Part shown: piece by piece, positions 1 through 11,329 of the stretch
Numbering within the stretch: position 1 is the stretch's first letter
Layout: every line of letters starts with the position of its first letter
Source: Primulina eburnea
Lineage: Eukaryota > Streptophyta > Magnoliopsida > Lamiales > Gesneriaceae
Assembly: GCF_022965805.1 (NCBI RefSeq)
Contig: NC_133103.1
Coordinates: 31,807,635-31,871,634, forward strand
Direction: 5' to 3'
Length of the DNA: 64,000 nt
The notes under the pieces: model-generated
What the model was told of the DNA's origin: nothing
The model's input: only the letters and a program-made list of their open reading frames with translations
Database searches by the model: none
Translations under genes and position numbers: made by a program

Positions 1-419
1 TTCTCTCCAAGTTTTTCTCTTCTTTTCTTCTTCAAGTGTTGAGTAAGAAATATTCTTCTCTTTGTAAAATATTCTTATTTTTCTAGTGCAAAGTAAGAAG
101 GGTTCTAGCTTGCTAGTGGTGGGCTTGATTTTTGAACAAGGAGTGTTCAAAGGAGGAAGCTTGTAGATTATCTTGCCTTGAATAGCTTTGTTGTTTGACA
201 ACAAAGTTGGAGCTATCATCAACCTCAAGAGGTTGATAGGTAACGATTTTCTCAACATCCTATGTATGATATTTTGTGTTTGTTGTATTTGCTACACAAA
301 ATGAGGTGGCCGAAAATATTCCATGAAAAATCAAAATTTTTAACTTCCGTTGCGCTTTCGGTCACCGTAACCGATCCCCTTTCACGGAGGTAACACTCGA
401 TTTAAGCTTCCGCATATTA
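1..419. other. Unassigned AT-rich sequence, possible LTR end
   Basis: There is no convincing coding frame. The stretch around 340-400 (CTTCCGTTGCG followed by a CGGTCACCG/CGGTTACCG-like string) is reminiscent of the 3' ends of plant Copia LTRs, but no primer site or partner LTR is visible, so this is only a suggestion. Confidence 0.2.
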
Positions 420-1684
420 TATCATGTTTATATATACGTGAAAACATGATTTTGAGAAAAATCTCTAACAATAGATACATAAATATAATACCTTTGAATC
501 ATTTAAAAAGGACCTAATCATTTAAAACCATTTCATTATATACATAGTTCATGAGATGCATTCAATAATGAGGTCTACTTACAACCAATGATAGGAATGG
601 TAAATCAAACCTTTGATGATGCTCCTACAAAGTCAAATCCAATATATAATCCATCAATATATAAATAACAACATTCATTTAACATTTAATCCATAAAACC
701 TCAAACTCTTGAATTCTAACTCAAAACCCAATAGAAAGAAGAATGGATTCCTTACCTTAAACCTTTCAATCCTTAAAGATAAATTTCCTAGCTTTGATTG
801 CAAGATTCTTCCTTGAGATTAAGAAATTAGAAAAAGAAATAAAGGTAACTTGAAGGAACTCTACCTTATAAACCGATGGAGAGAAATGGGAAGAGAATAA
901 ATGAGAGAAAGTTGATACACCATCTATTAAAAGCCTTTCCATACCTCAAAACACGTTTTTTACACTTGCTGGGCACTCGGGCGGTCATAAAGTACCGCCC
1001 TAGCGCGGAACTTACTGCCCAAAACCAAAATTCAAGAACCTGTGGCGCTCGGGCGCTCATTTCTTACCGCTCGGGCGCCGCTCTGCGCACAGCCACCTCA
1101 AAGATCGCCTCTGAAATGCCTCTTCCCGTCATAATTTGAAAAGTGGTAAACAGGCTAGTTGTATCCCTATGTCTTGGCTTGCCTCTCCAATTGGCCTCAT
1201 GTCATTTGAAGGTCTGAGTAAAGAGTTATGCTCAATCTCTTAACATGTGTCACTGGAGGAATAGCGATACACACGACACACTTTGGGGCACTTTTGGCTT
1301 GTCTTCCTTAATGATTTGAACAAAACTCAAAGCAAGAAAGATATAGACTTATATCTTATCTTTCTAATGAAAGAGGCCTCACATCAATTGGATCAATATA
1401 CAAAACATTATGATAAAAACAACAACTACTGCCACAGTTTTATACCGTTTCAGCACTTCCATTACCTATTTGGCTAAAGATCAACTTTCTATTCTACCCA
1501 TACATTCTATGTTGCATTCTATATCATTCAATACCAATCATATCATATCGTAATACCATAAACCATCACCATTACATCACACATCCCAAATGATCATCAT
1601 AATAAACCATAAAAGGAATAATGAACATACTTAATCATAATCATTACCTTACATCATAAACATACGAATGTCTGGGCATTACAC
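420..1684 (-). repeat. LTR fragment of the E1 family (minus orientation)
   Basis: The right edge reads ...GGGCATTACA, the reverse complement of an LTR start TGTAATGCCC. From about 1140 to 1480 it is clearly homologous to the E1 LTRs (7090-7440 and 30530-30830), sharing phrases such as CACGACACACTT and GGGGCACTTTTGGCTT. It carries a B-type CpG-rich dyad cassette at 960-1085. The left edge is not defined by an obvious terminal motif and 420 is an estimate. No internal region is attached. Confidence 0.55.
960..1085 (-). promoter_or_regulatory. B-type CpG-rich dyad cassette in LTR
   Basis: Two imperfect inverted pairs of the GCTCGGGCGG / CCGCTCGGGCG type are separated by about 60 bp. Read on the minus strand, the cassette lies upstream of a TATAAGG box at about 865-872. 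The same arrangement recurs at 6930-7050 and 38340-38540. Confidence 0.5.
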
Positions 1685-1798
1685 ATTACGTTTCCGCATT
1701 TGTATTTTAAAAATAAAAAAAATTAGTCTCACTTTTCTTAATTGTTATATTTGACATTCATAATGATTAAGACAAGAATTAGCGTCTGGGTCCCCACA
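1685..1798 (+). repeat. 3' tail of a plus-strand LTR
   Basis: This is a short remnant of the LTR superfamily used by the solo LTR, E2, E5 and E6. It has the A-run after TTCCGCAT, then GATTAAGA...TTAGCGTC and the terminal GGGTCCCCACA-type end. Its left part is cut off by the minus-strand LTR that ends at 1684. Confidence 0.55.
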
Positions 1799-2143
1799 AG
1801 AGCAATATTGTGGGAAGCCACCGCCGACTCCATGAATTCATTAGCCAAGTCTGGATCACGAGAACTGCTTGCTTTTGTCATCCTGTTATCTGCCTTATGT
1901 TTCGAGTGACTGTAAAACTAACCTATCTACCTGTATTTATAGATTAAGAGCCATATCAAAGGTCTGTCTTTCATGATGACTGCTGCTAAGGTTTGAAGAA
2001 GCTTTCTGTCAAAGCTACCGCCGGTCCATCTCCCAAGAATAGCTTTAATACACATTTTTAGGGGTAAAATTGGTTAAGTCATTAATTAAATTGACTTTTG
2101 AACTATCTCCTCCTAATCACATTATTCATCCGGTTCATTTTCC
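1799..2143. other. Host sequence upstream of the gene relic
   Basis: This is non-repetitive within the window, with no LTR motifs and no long reading frame. It leads directly into the gene relic at 2144 and may be its decayed 5' part or leader. Confidence 0.3.
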
Positions 2144-2395
2144 TTGGGCACGATACTTCCACGCCATAGTTACTCCGACACACTCTTGAAGGAATTTTTT
2201 GATTCTGCACATATGAAGAATGGAGAAATAATATGTGATGTTCCAAACAACAACCTTCATTTCACCCAGAAGATGTTTGCTGATTTTTTCAGCTTACCCA
2301 CGGATGGAATCACTGATTTCTCAACACTGCCAGATGAAAATATTGATATTTTGAAAGTACCTTTTCAATCACAGACTCTCCAATCTCTCACCCAA
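2144..2395 (+). pseudogene. N-terminal part of a repeated uncharacterised plant protein (relic)
   Basis: The frame reads about 84 residues before entering the solo LTR. Visible phrases are LKEFFDSA, GEIICDV, FADFFSLPTDGI and DFSTLP. From memory this pattern (a short 'E-FFD-A ... F-LP-EG' block) matches a very abundant uncharacterised family in Dorcoceras/Boea gene models; no function is known to me. The rest of the fragment resumes at 4446 after the LTR insertion. The frame before the ATG is not open, so the 5' end is probably already lost. It may itself be part of a dispersed repeat. I could not confirm the homology by search. Confidence 0.45.
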
Positions 2396-2522
2396 TGTAA
2401 GGCCCGAGATTTTGAACACCGTAATCTGAAATGATTTGGCAATAATTAGTATGATCTATTGGTAATTGAGAGGTGTTTATAGACGGAACAGATCAGATCG
2501 GAAGAGCCGAAAGAAGATTTGA

Positions 2523-2740
2523 CATTATGTGCGAGAAGAAGCCCTCGCGCATATGCGCGACTCTGCCGGGCGCATATGCGTGAGGTAGGCAGAACATTGC
2601 GCGCACGTGAGTGGCGTAGAGGCGCGCATATGCGCGAGTGTTGGTGTGCGAAGACAGTAGATCTCGCGCATATGCGTGGTGTGGGTGCGCGCATATGCGC
2701 GAGCTGCCGAGACACACGCGCGATTGTGTCTCGCGCGGAA
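2523..2740 (+). promoter_or_regulatory. C-type CpG-rich palindrome cassette (GCGCATATGCGC)
   Basis: There are repeated copies of the perfect 12-bp palindrome GCGCATATGCGC and near variants (CGCATATGCG, GCGCATATGCGCGA), about six in 200 bp with irregular spacing, followed by a CG-rich tail with GCGCG strings. It occupies the same position in the LTR as the A-type cassettes of related LTRs. Confidence 0.7.
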
Positions 2741-3789
2741 AAAGAATCGAGAAAACGCTTTGAGGAAAGATTTCAATTTGTGATTGAAGATTTTGGAGAT
2801 CCGCCTGTCCGAATTGAAATCCGAGTACAGTATTGAGTTCCTAGCGACGAGAGCTTCGACAGGACGTAAGTTTTGATATGATTTGCAATTATGATATTGT
2901 CAGAATCAGATATGATCCATATATGTTGTTCTTGCGATATCAGGCATTGTATAATTGAAGTCAGATCGAAGAACAGACTGTTTATGTAATTGTTATGAAT
3001 TTTCAGAGTTAATTTGATTGTAACTATACCGATTTGATATCAGAATTGTGTTGTTATTGATTATGAGGTGTTGGAGTTAATATCTGACTGATATTATATT
3101 GCTGGGTATATTGATATTATTCAGAGTTGGATCAGATGGGTTATTATTTCGTATATACTGATATTGTATTGCCGGTGTTGCGAGCTTGTACAGATTCGAG
3201 ATTATGATCTGTTATTGATCCAATTATGGGTTATACTAATATGGATTATTAGCCGTGTTATTATATCTGTGATGTTGAGATTGACGGGGTTATTGAGATT
3301 GTATTGGTATACCGTTGAAACATCAGCAGATGGACATTTGATTAGATTCAATATTGATTAAGAGTATATCGTATGTTGTTGACATTGATCAGATTATATT
3401 TTGATTTGAGTATTGATCAGAATCAGTCGTGAATTGACTTATACATTGACATAGTATATTGATATTGTCATTTCAGATTTGGTATGGACAGATTTGACTT
3501 CGAGACTTCGACTTCGTCAGATCGAGAAGACAAAGGTATAAGTCAATGTGGTATTGGGAGATCGACTCAAGTAGGATATACTTGGGTTTCCCTAACTCAC
3601 ATACTTATTGTTATTGTATGCATTGATTTGATTATTATATGCTGTCCTATTGATTTGTAGGAAGCATATATTAGATGAGTATTAGATAAGGAATCTTTTG
3701 ACAGAAGTGCCTGATAGTGGTAGGATCGCCACGGGCACATTGCACGATGTTACAAGATAGTGTATTGGCGATAGTGCCAAAGTCTGTCA

Positions 3790-3905
3790 CCGGATGATTG
3801 GCTATCGATGTCGATAGAATTGAAGTTTCTTCTATTACTGGTGATCGATACCATATCGATGTGGATAGAATCAGAGTTTCTTCTTTTACTGGTGATCGAT
3901 ATGGA
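3790..3905 (+). repeat. Duplicated stem-loop module in solo LTR
   Basis: Two successive copies of a roughly 57-bp unit each run from a TATCGAT arm and a GATAGAA segment to a TTCTTCT(A/T)TTAC and ATCGATA arm, so each copy can fold on itself. The GGGATCCCTAGA box follows shortly after. The same module is doubled at 34755-34925 and 57880-58000. Confidence 0.55.
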
Positions 3906-4102
3906 ATGCCAACGTCTGGAAACCGGGATCCCTAGACTAGGAATGAGTCTAGCCTTAGATGTGGAGTCACGAGTATGATTTATAGTTTGATATTGATTCA
4001 CGTTTCTAATTGCAATGCATGTTTTGAATATATGCTTCATGCTTTTATTTCTTTTATATGAAATGCATGTTTCGTTGATTTATACTGGGAATATAATTCT
4101 CA

Positions 4103-4148
4103 CCGGAGTTATCCAGCTGTTGTCTTGTTTGTATGTGTACATGACAAC
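4103..4148 (+). other. Paired hairpins in the distal LTR
   Basis: Hairpin 1 is CCGGA-GTTA-TCCAG (one pair lost here). Hairpin 2 has stem GTTGTC/GACAAC around an 18-nt loop that contains GTATGTGT. Counterparts occur in seven other LTRs in this window. Confidence 0.55.
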
Positions 4149-4445
4149 ATGTGGGACATGTTCAGGGTCAAGGAGATGAAGAGAGATCGTGATTAAAGTG
4201 GAGACTACGGACTTGGAGTAGAAATAGGGCTTGGACACTTGATTTTTAGTTGTTTAACCTTAATTTGAATAAATGTATGTTGTACAGGACTCGTACCTTA
4301 ACTTAAACTGATAGGTGTAATAAATGAATGCTATTACGTTCCGCATGTAATATTGTATTTTTAAAAAAATTAGACCCTGTTTATTATAATTGATTAATTA
4401 GTCCCAAAGATGATTAAGAATCGAATTAGCGTCCGGGTCCCCACA

Positions 4446-4645
4446 CCCAACTTGTCAAAAAATGCGATCTGAATAATGAATTCAGATTGTTGGCTGATAT
4501 TGCGGCAAAAGCACTTCTTGCCAAAGTTGGTGCCTATGATAAAATAACCTTAAAAAATTTCTGTTATGACCACCATTTCATCAAAACTGCGGATCAACTG
4601 GTATGTTGTTCTATTCAAGATATTGGTAGCCATGATCAAGAAAGA
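4446..4645 (+). pseudogene. Continuation of the interrupted gene relic
   Basis: This resumes the reading begun at 2144 after the solo LTR. Residues such as FRLLADIAAKALLAKVGAYD, continuing into KITLKNF, are visible in frame. It ends where the E2 LTR begins at 4646 (TGTAATGCC). Together the two pieces cover only about 150 codons, so the gene is truncated. Confidence 0.45.
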
Positions 4646-5546
4646 TGTAATGCCAGAGATTTTTATCTGTTAATCGGCAATTAGTGATTGATGAGTTGAA
4701 AAGATTATGAAAGGATTAATCGGGACACCGAGAAAAGTATTTAAAAATGAAATTATGAACTAAATTGCAAGAGATACCGCACCTGCGCCATAAACTCTAC
4801 CGCACCCGCAGTCGTGTATCATGAAATGTTGGAAATTTATAGTAGCTTGAGCGCACCCGCGCCAGAAAAGCCAACGCACCCGTGGTATTGGGGCAGAAAG
4901 TTCACCGCACCCGCGGTATAAAAGTGAGCGCAACCGCGGTCCTTGTTTCTGAAAAATGGATGTGGATCAGTACGCTGAGCGCACCCGCGGTCCAAAGTGA
5001 GCGCACCTGCGGTAATACGTGAAGTAAGCACATTGAGCCACTTGTCTTGGACATGCACGAGATATATGTTACTTCTTTCATTTCCTTCATTCAGAACTCA
5101 AGAGGAAGGAATCGAGAGTCTTGAAAATCCTCAAGTTCCGTATTAAGAAATTCAAGTTGAGGAAAATCCGGCCGTCCGAATTTGAATCTGAGTACGGTAC
5201 CGAGTTCCTAGAGATGACAAATACAACAGGACGCAAGTTTTATTGAATTCTAATGTAGTTTGAAATTATGGTATTGCCAGAATCAGATAGAATTTATATA
5301 TGTTGTTCTTGCGATATCAGACATTGTATAATAGAATTCAGACTAAAGAACAGACTGTGTATGCAACTGTTATGATTTTCTGAAGTGATATGACTGAGAT
5401 TGTACCGATTTGATATTATGATCTGTTATCGCTGGGGTTATGAGTTGTATTGATACCGATTATGTCTCGTGATAGTATGTCTGTGATGTGGAAATTTAAG
5501 GGGTTATCAAGACTGTATTATTATAACGTCGAAGCATCAGTAGATT
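4646..5546 (+). repeat. E2 5' LTR, truncated
   Basis: It aligns with the first 900 bp of the LTR at 33410, including the A-type cassette (4775-5016) and the CGTCGAAGCATCAGTAGATTG phrase near 5526. It then passes abruptly into a gag zinc-knuckle sequence, so the distal LTR, primer site and N-terminal gag have been deleted. Confidence 0.75.
4775..5016 (+). promoter_or_regulatory. A-type dyad cassette in E2 5' LTR
   Basis: About eight degenerate copies of the 14-bp dyad ACCGC-ACCC-GCGGT occur, followed by an ATATATG box near 5062. Several copies carry C-to-T or G-to-A changes, as expected for methylated CpG decay. Confidence 0.6.
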
Positions 5547-5767
5547 GAGCAATGTAAAGGAGTATTTGGTAGTTGCCGTATCTGCAAACGATACGGACAT
5601 TTTGCTAGAGTATGTCCACAGAGAGGTTCTCGAAGATTCGCGGGAGCAGAAGCGTCTGGTGGTAGTGACCGAGGAACAGATCCAGGATGCACTAGATGAT
5701 GTGATGACAGGTATCTGTTCTTTTATGATTATGTTGCATATGTATTGGGAGATTCTCGTACATCTTA
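5547..5767 (+). pseudogene. E2 gag zinc knuckle and protease start (relic)
   Basis: In one frame a CCHC knuckle is readable (C-R-I-C-K-R-Y-G-H-F-A-R-V-C), then the linker with T-E-E-Q and DDV, and then the beginning of the aspartic protease up to the D-S-R-T-S region. E1 cuts it at the protease active site. The 5' end is fused directly to LTR sequence by a deletion. No complete product is possible. Confidence 0.7.
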
Positions 5768-7546
5768 TGTGACACCTCTGAGCCGTTTTATAAAATAACA
5801 GCGGAATTTAAAATTTTTCTTTAAAGGGAGGAAGGATTCAAAATACATTTCCAATATATATACCATCAAAAGAATATACATGATCCAAAAAGTGTTGCGT
5901 CAAAATACAAAATATCATTTTGATCATGTATAACAAAATAATCTTCCACTTCCTTCCATCTCTATATGCATATGACCCCGGCTTCAATCAACGTCCTGGT
6001 TCGTCGCTCTTATCTGCATCACATGAATAACTGAAATGAGTATAAAACTCAGCAAGTGGAACTCTTACATAGCAATGTACCTAGCATACTCTGTAAAACA
6101 TGGCTTTAAAAACATTAAATACCATCAACTCTGAATCATGAATAACATAGCAATAATATAACAATAAGATGGTATTTCTCTTTTCTCTGTTGGATTGATA
6201 TCTATATAGTATCTCTGTCTCTGTACCTATATCCCATCGATATAAATCGATAACTCTGAGAGATATAAGCCTATGGTAGTTGATCAACTAATTGCATGCA
6301 ATATCTGACTATGTATCTATCAATCCAATAAATCAATTTGAATTCTCTCTTTGGCATTTCATCAAACACTTTGAATACTTTATTCTCTTGTATTCTCTTT
6401 TAAACAATTGAGGCATATACAAGCCTCTACTATACAACACAATGAGTCAATACATACTATGAATCAAATGGAAGTGAATATCATAATAAAACTCTTGAAA
6501 TACAATACATATACTTTCATGTGAGCACAAGGAATGAAATTCCACTTACAACCACTTGAAACCTTGATTCTATACTCTTGGTAGCAATCCTACAACAATA
6601 AACCATAATTTGCACCATCAATAACCCAATAATACAACAACAATACAATAAAAGCCAAAGAATCAACACCATCACAAACCCATAACATCTCCAACACCAA
6701 AAACTAAGAAATAACCAAACCAAAAGCTTACCTTAGCTTCCTTGATCCCAAAATAATCTTGCTCTCAACACAAATAACTAACAAGAAGCTTGTATTAAAG
6801 AAAAGAAAGGAGAGAAATTGGAACCCTAATCTCCCAAGAGAAGAAGAAACGAAAAAGAGGAGAAAAGAATGAGGAAAAGTGAACAAATCTATGCCTTATA
6901 TCATTAAAATCTCGAAAACACGCTTTTAACTGTGCCCGGCGCTCGGGCGGTCGAAAATTACCGCTCGGGCGCCAATGATTCTGCCCGAAACCCAAAGTTC
7001 CAGAAGTAGTGGCTCTCGGGCGGTCATATATTACCGCTCGGGTGCCGCTCTGTGCACCGCCATGCTAAAGATTGCTTCGGTAACGCCTCTTCCCTTCCGA
7101 ATTAGAAACGGTGATAAACTACAAAGTTGTAGCCCTATGTCTTTTCTTGAATCCTTCCAAATTTCAGATCATTTGGAGGTCTGAGTAAAAGGTTATACTA
7201 AATATCCCAACATGTGTCACTGGAGGAACGACGAAACGCACGACACACTTCGGGGCACTTTTGGCTTATCTTCCACAATGATTTGAACAAAACTCAAAAT
7301 AAGAAAATTATAGCCTTATGTCATATCTTCTAATGAAAAAGGCCTAATCTCATTTGGATCAATATACAATTTATCATGAATTTAATCGTAACGCCGCTAC
7401 AATAGCACAACACATAATCTATAACCAACCATACTATAAATCCTAAATAGAAACTCTTTACATCCAAACTATACTTAAACTTGACCAAGTAGTCAATAAA
7501 CTTATGAAAACTTAAACCGTACCGTTCACCAGGCTTGGTTATTACA
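5768..7546 (-). repeat. E1 3' LTR
   Basis: It is 1779 bp, with TG...CA ends in element orientation. It contains two B-type dyad pairs at 6930-7050 and a TATA-like ATATAAGG segment near 6893-6900 read on the minus strand. It differs from the partner LTR at 29240 by scattered substitutions and by retaining about 30 bp of the second dyad pair that the partner lacks. Confidence 0.9.
6930..7050 (-). promoter_or_regulatory. B-type dyad cassette in E1 3' LTR
   Basis: There are two pairs of arms. The first is GGCGCTCGGGCGGT and ACCGCTCGGGCGCC with about 8 bp between, an imperfect inverted repeat. The second pair is at about 7015-7045. It lies upstream of the TATA-like segment in element orientation. 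Confidence 0.65.
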
Positions 7547-7564
7547 ATCTCCCCTCCTTAAAGG
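7547..7564 (-). other. E1 polypurine tract
   Basis: On the minus strand AAGGAGGGGAGA lies immediately before the LTR start. This is the expected plus-strand priming site. Confidence 0.75.
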
Positions 7565-7586
7565 AATTTCATCCTCGAAATTGACG

Positions 7587-9246
7587 TCATTGCGCAAACA
7601 ACTCAGGATATTTCTCTTTCATCTCATCCTCTGGTTCCCACGTGGCTTCTTCAATCAAATGATTCCTCCAAAGGACTTTAACAATGCCGATCTCTTTGCT
7701 TCTCAACACTTTAACTTTCCGATCCAGAATCTGGACTGGAATCTCTTGGTATGTCAAGTTCGGCGTCAAATCCAATGGCTCGTGGCGAAGAACATGGGAA
7801 GGATTTGAAATATACTTCCGGAGCATGGAGACATGAAAAACATTATGAACTCTATCAAGATCTGGCGGTAGGGCTAACCGGTAAGCTCGATCACCGACTC
7901 TATCCAAGATCTCAAATGGGCCAATAAATCTCGGACTCAACTTTCCTTTCTTGCCAAATCACATCACACCTTTGAGAGGTGTTATCTTCAAGAACACATG
8001 ATCGCCAACCTCAAACTGCAACGGCATACGACGCACATCAGCATAACTCTTCTGTCTCGACTGCGCTGTCTTCATCCTCTATCGAATAACAGCAACAACA
8101 TCAGCTGTCTGTTGGACCAACTCTGGACCCAACATCTTCCTCTCACCAATCTCATCCCAATACAAGGGAGATCTACACTTCCTGCCATAAAGTGCTTCAT
8201 ACGGTGCCATGCAAATCGTCGCTTGGTAACTGCTATTGTACGTGAACTCAACAAGAGGCAATTTGGAATCTCAGTTACCAGGATAACCGATAGTACGAGC
8301 TCTGAGCATATCCTCTAACATCTGAATAACTCTCTCTGATTGACCGTCACTCTGGGGTGATATGCTGTACTAAATGCTAACCGTGAACCCATAGCTCTGT
8401 GCAAACTCTTCCAAAACTGTGAAGTAAATCTAGGGTCACGATCAGACACGATCGACACAGGAACACCATGAAGTCTAACAATCTCTGCTATGTACTCTTC
8501 GGCATACAGGTTCATGGAATACGTCGTCTTGACTGGAAGAAAATGCGCTGACTTGGTCAACCGATCAACAAACCTTTCTGCGTCCTGGGAAGACCAGTCA
8601 CGAAGTCCATCGTAATATGCTCCCATTTCCATTGAGGAATCGGCAATGACAATAATGTCCCAGCAGGTCCCTGGTGCTCGATCTTCACCTGCTGACAAGT
8701 TAGGCACTGGGAAATAAACATGACAATATCTTTCTTCATACCTGGCCACCAATAGAGTCTACGAAGATCCTGACACATCTTGGTACCACCTGGATGTATC
8801 GAATATGGCGCGGTATGTGCCTTTGTCAAGACGTCTCGCCAAATATCATCACCAACAGGAATACAAATACGGCCTTTAAAAGTCACCAAACCATCTCCAT
8901 TCATCCCAAACTCTGAATTACCTCTCTCCGCTGCTTTGGCTCTCAACTTTGTCAACTGTAAATCATTGACCTGCTCTCTACGGATCCTGTCCGTCAATGT
9001 AGCCCGAATGACCAATGCTGAAAAGCGAGCAATGGTTCCTGGAACCACCAAAGCTATCTCCTCTCGCTGCAAGTCCAAAAACAATGGCTTCTGAATCATA
9101 GTACTCAAAGAAGAACTCGACTTACGGCTCAATGCATCCGCTACAACATTTGCCTTCCCTGGGTGGTAGCTAATAGTCACATCATAGTCTTTGACAAGCT
9201 CTAACCACCGTCTCTGTCGCATATTGAGTTCTTTCTGAGAAAACAA
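7587..9246 (-). pseudogene. E1 RNase H end, integrase and chromodomain-like tail (broken)
   Basis: In element order this shows the end of RNase H ([21 protein letters not shown]), the integrase zinc motif (H-X-H ... CLTCQQVK), first catalytic Asp ([10 protein letters not shown]), second Asp ([12 protein letters not shown]), the GPF/RLALPP module (residues [20 protein letters not shown]) and a chromodomain-like end ([22 protein letters not shown]). Breaks are a frameshift after GLPRTQKG near 8570, another after STAYHP near 8340 that removes the catalytic Glu region from frame, and a stop near 8079. Integrase would insert cDNA and the tail would guide it to chromatin in an intact relative; this copy cannot. 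Confidence 0.85.
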
Positions 9247-10652
9247 ATACTTTAAACTCTTGTGGTCCGTAAAAATTTCACACTTTTCGCCATATAAATA
9301 ATGTCTCTAGATTTTCAGGGTGAAAACCACAGATGCTAATTCCAGATCATGCGTAGGATAATTCTTCTCGTAGTCCTTCAACTGACGAGAAGCATAGGCT
9401 ATAACCTTTCCACGTTGCATCAGAACTGCACCAAGACCCTTCTTCGACGCGTCAGTATAAACAACAAATTCCTCTGAACCACTGGGCAATGCAAGAACAG
9501 GAACTGTCGTCAACTTATCTTTCAGTTCTTGGAATCCACTCTGGCAATCATTGGACCACTCAAACTTCACAGTCTTTCTCGTAAAATTGGTTAATGGCAG
9601 GGCAATCTTGGAAAAATCTGAAATGAAACGACGATAATAACCCGCCAATCTAAGAAAACTGCGTACCTCTGATACAGTGGTAGGAATAGGCCACTTCTGA
9701 ATCGCCTCTATTTTCACTGGATCAATAGCTATACCATCCTTCGAAACGACATGGCCTAAGAAAGAAATCTGCTCCAACCAGAACTCACATTTCTTCAGCT
9801 TAGCACACAACCTCTTCTCTCTCAACAACTGAAGAACAACTCTGAGGTGCTCTGCATGAAGCTCTCTGGTCTTGGAATAGATCAATATTTCATCGATGAA
9901 AACAATGACAAAGCTGTCAAAATAAGGCTTGAACACTCGGTTCATAAGATCCATGAAGACTGAAGGATCATTAGTCAGACCAAAAGACATCACAAGGAAC
10001 TCATAATGACCGTACCTGGTCCGAAACGCCGTCTTAGGGATATCAGACTCCCTAACCTTCAACTAATAATAGCCAGATCGCAAATCAATATTTGAAAACA
10101 CTGTAGCCCCATGCAGCTGATCAAACAAATCATCTATCCGTGGCAACGGATATTTATTCTTAATCGTCACTTTGTTGATCTCTCTGTAATCAATGCAAAG
10201 ACGCAATGATCCATCTTTCTTCTTGACGAAAAGAACCGGAGCTCCCCAAGGCGAAGAACTCGGTCGAATGAAATCTTTATCCAAAAGATCTTGCAACTGC
10301 GTCTTTAACTCTTTCATCTCTGTTGGGGCCATTATGTATGGAGCCTTAGAAATAGGAACCGTACCCAGCACTAGATCAATCACAAACTCCACATCTCTGT
10401 CTGGCGGTAAACCCGGCACATCATCCTCAAAAACATCAGGGAACTCTCTCACCACATCAATATCATCAATATTCAATTTCACAATTCTATCCACATCCAC
10501 AATCGAAGCCAAAAACCCATCACAACCTCTACACAACAACTTCTTAGTCTCAAGACATGAAATAAAAGGAAGGACCAGTGAAGTACCTGCACTGGCGAGC
10601 ATACCTTCCTTATGCCATCATCTGAAAATTTCATCGTCTTAGCAACGCAATC
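9247..10652 (-). pseudogene. E1 reverse transcriptase and RNase H (broken)
   Basis: RT motifs read in order: [60 protein letters not shown], and the catalytic box as FIDE rather than FIDD, so one metal-binding Asp is replaced. RNase H starts VYTDAS. There is an in-frame TAG after RSGYY (10063-10065), a TAG in place of the Trp of the KIWRHYLYG motif (9307-9309), and a frameshift near 10600 just before the array junction. The 5' side was joined to the protease at 27771 before the array inserted. Confidence 0.85.
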
Positions 10653-11329
10653 TGCGGGGACTCGGACGCTAATCAAGTTTTTAATCATGTTTGGAACTAA
10701 TTAAACAATTATAAAACATGGTCTAAATTATTTTCAAATACAAAGCGGAAACGTAATGTAATTTACTCAAATTACATATTAAACATGAACATACAAATCT
10801 TGCGTTATCTACAAGAATCCAACTAGGTTCAACTACATATCAGTGCTGAATCCTATGTTGCTCCGAAGCCCGGATCTCCACGCTAACTAATCTTCTCTCA
10901 TCCTCTTCTTGACCCTGATCCAGCCCCACCTGTTGTCATGCACACATACAAAACAAGACAACAGCCGGATAACTCCGGTGAGATATAAATATCCCAGTAT
11001 AAACAATGTAAACATGCAGTCATATAAAAGCATATACGAAAGCATATAAGAAGTATTCATAACATGTCTCAAATCAGAAACATAAATTCATATCAAACAT
11101 TCAATAATCATGAATGGCATAAACAATGTAAATCAACATGTCATATCAGACTCAACTCAACCAACGCGTCGTCTCAGACTCGACTCCACTGACGCGTCGT
11201 CTCAGACTCGACTCAACTCTATCCTAGGGATCCCGATGTCTGGATATAGGTAATTATATCGAATCTCAGTCGATAGGAATGAATCAATCCCTAACGGCAT
11301 CGATATAATAAATATCTCCAGTGTCTGGG

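Larger units (their letters stand above)
2396..4445 (+). mobile_element. Solo LTR with CCCAA target duplication
   Basis: The LTR starts TGTAAGGCCCGAG and ends GGGTCCCCACA, is 2050 bp long, and is flanked by the 5-bp direct repeat CCCAA at 2391-2395 and 4446-4450. There is no internal region, so it is the product of LTR-LTR recombination. In order it holds a C-type dyad cassette (2523-2740), a duplicated stem-loop module (3790-3905), the GGGATCCCTAGA box (about 3947) and the paired hairpins (4103-4148). It interrupts the gene relic. Confidence 0.9.
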
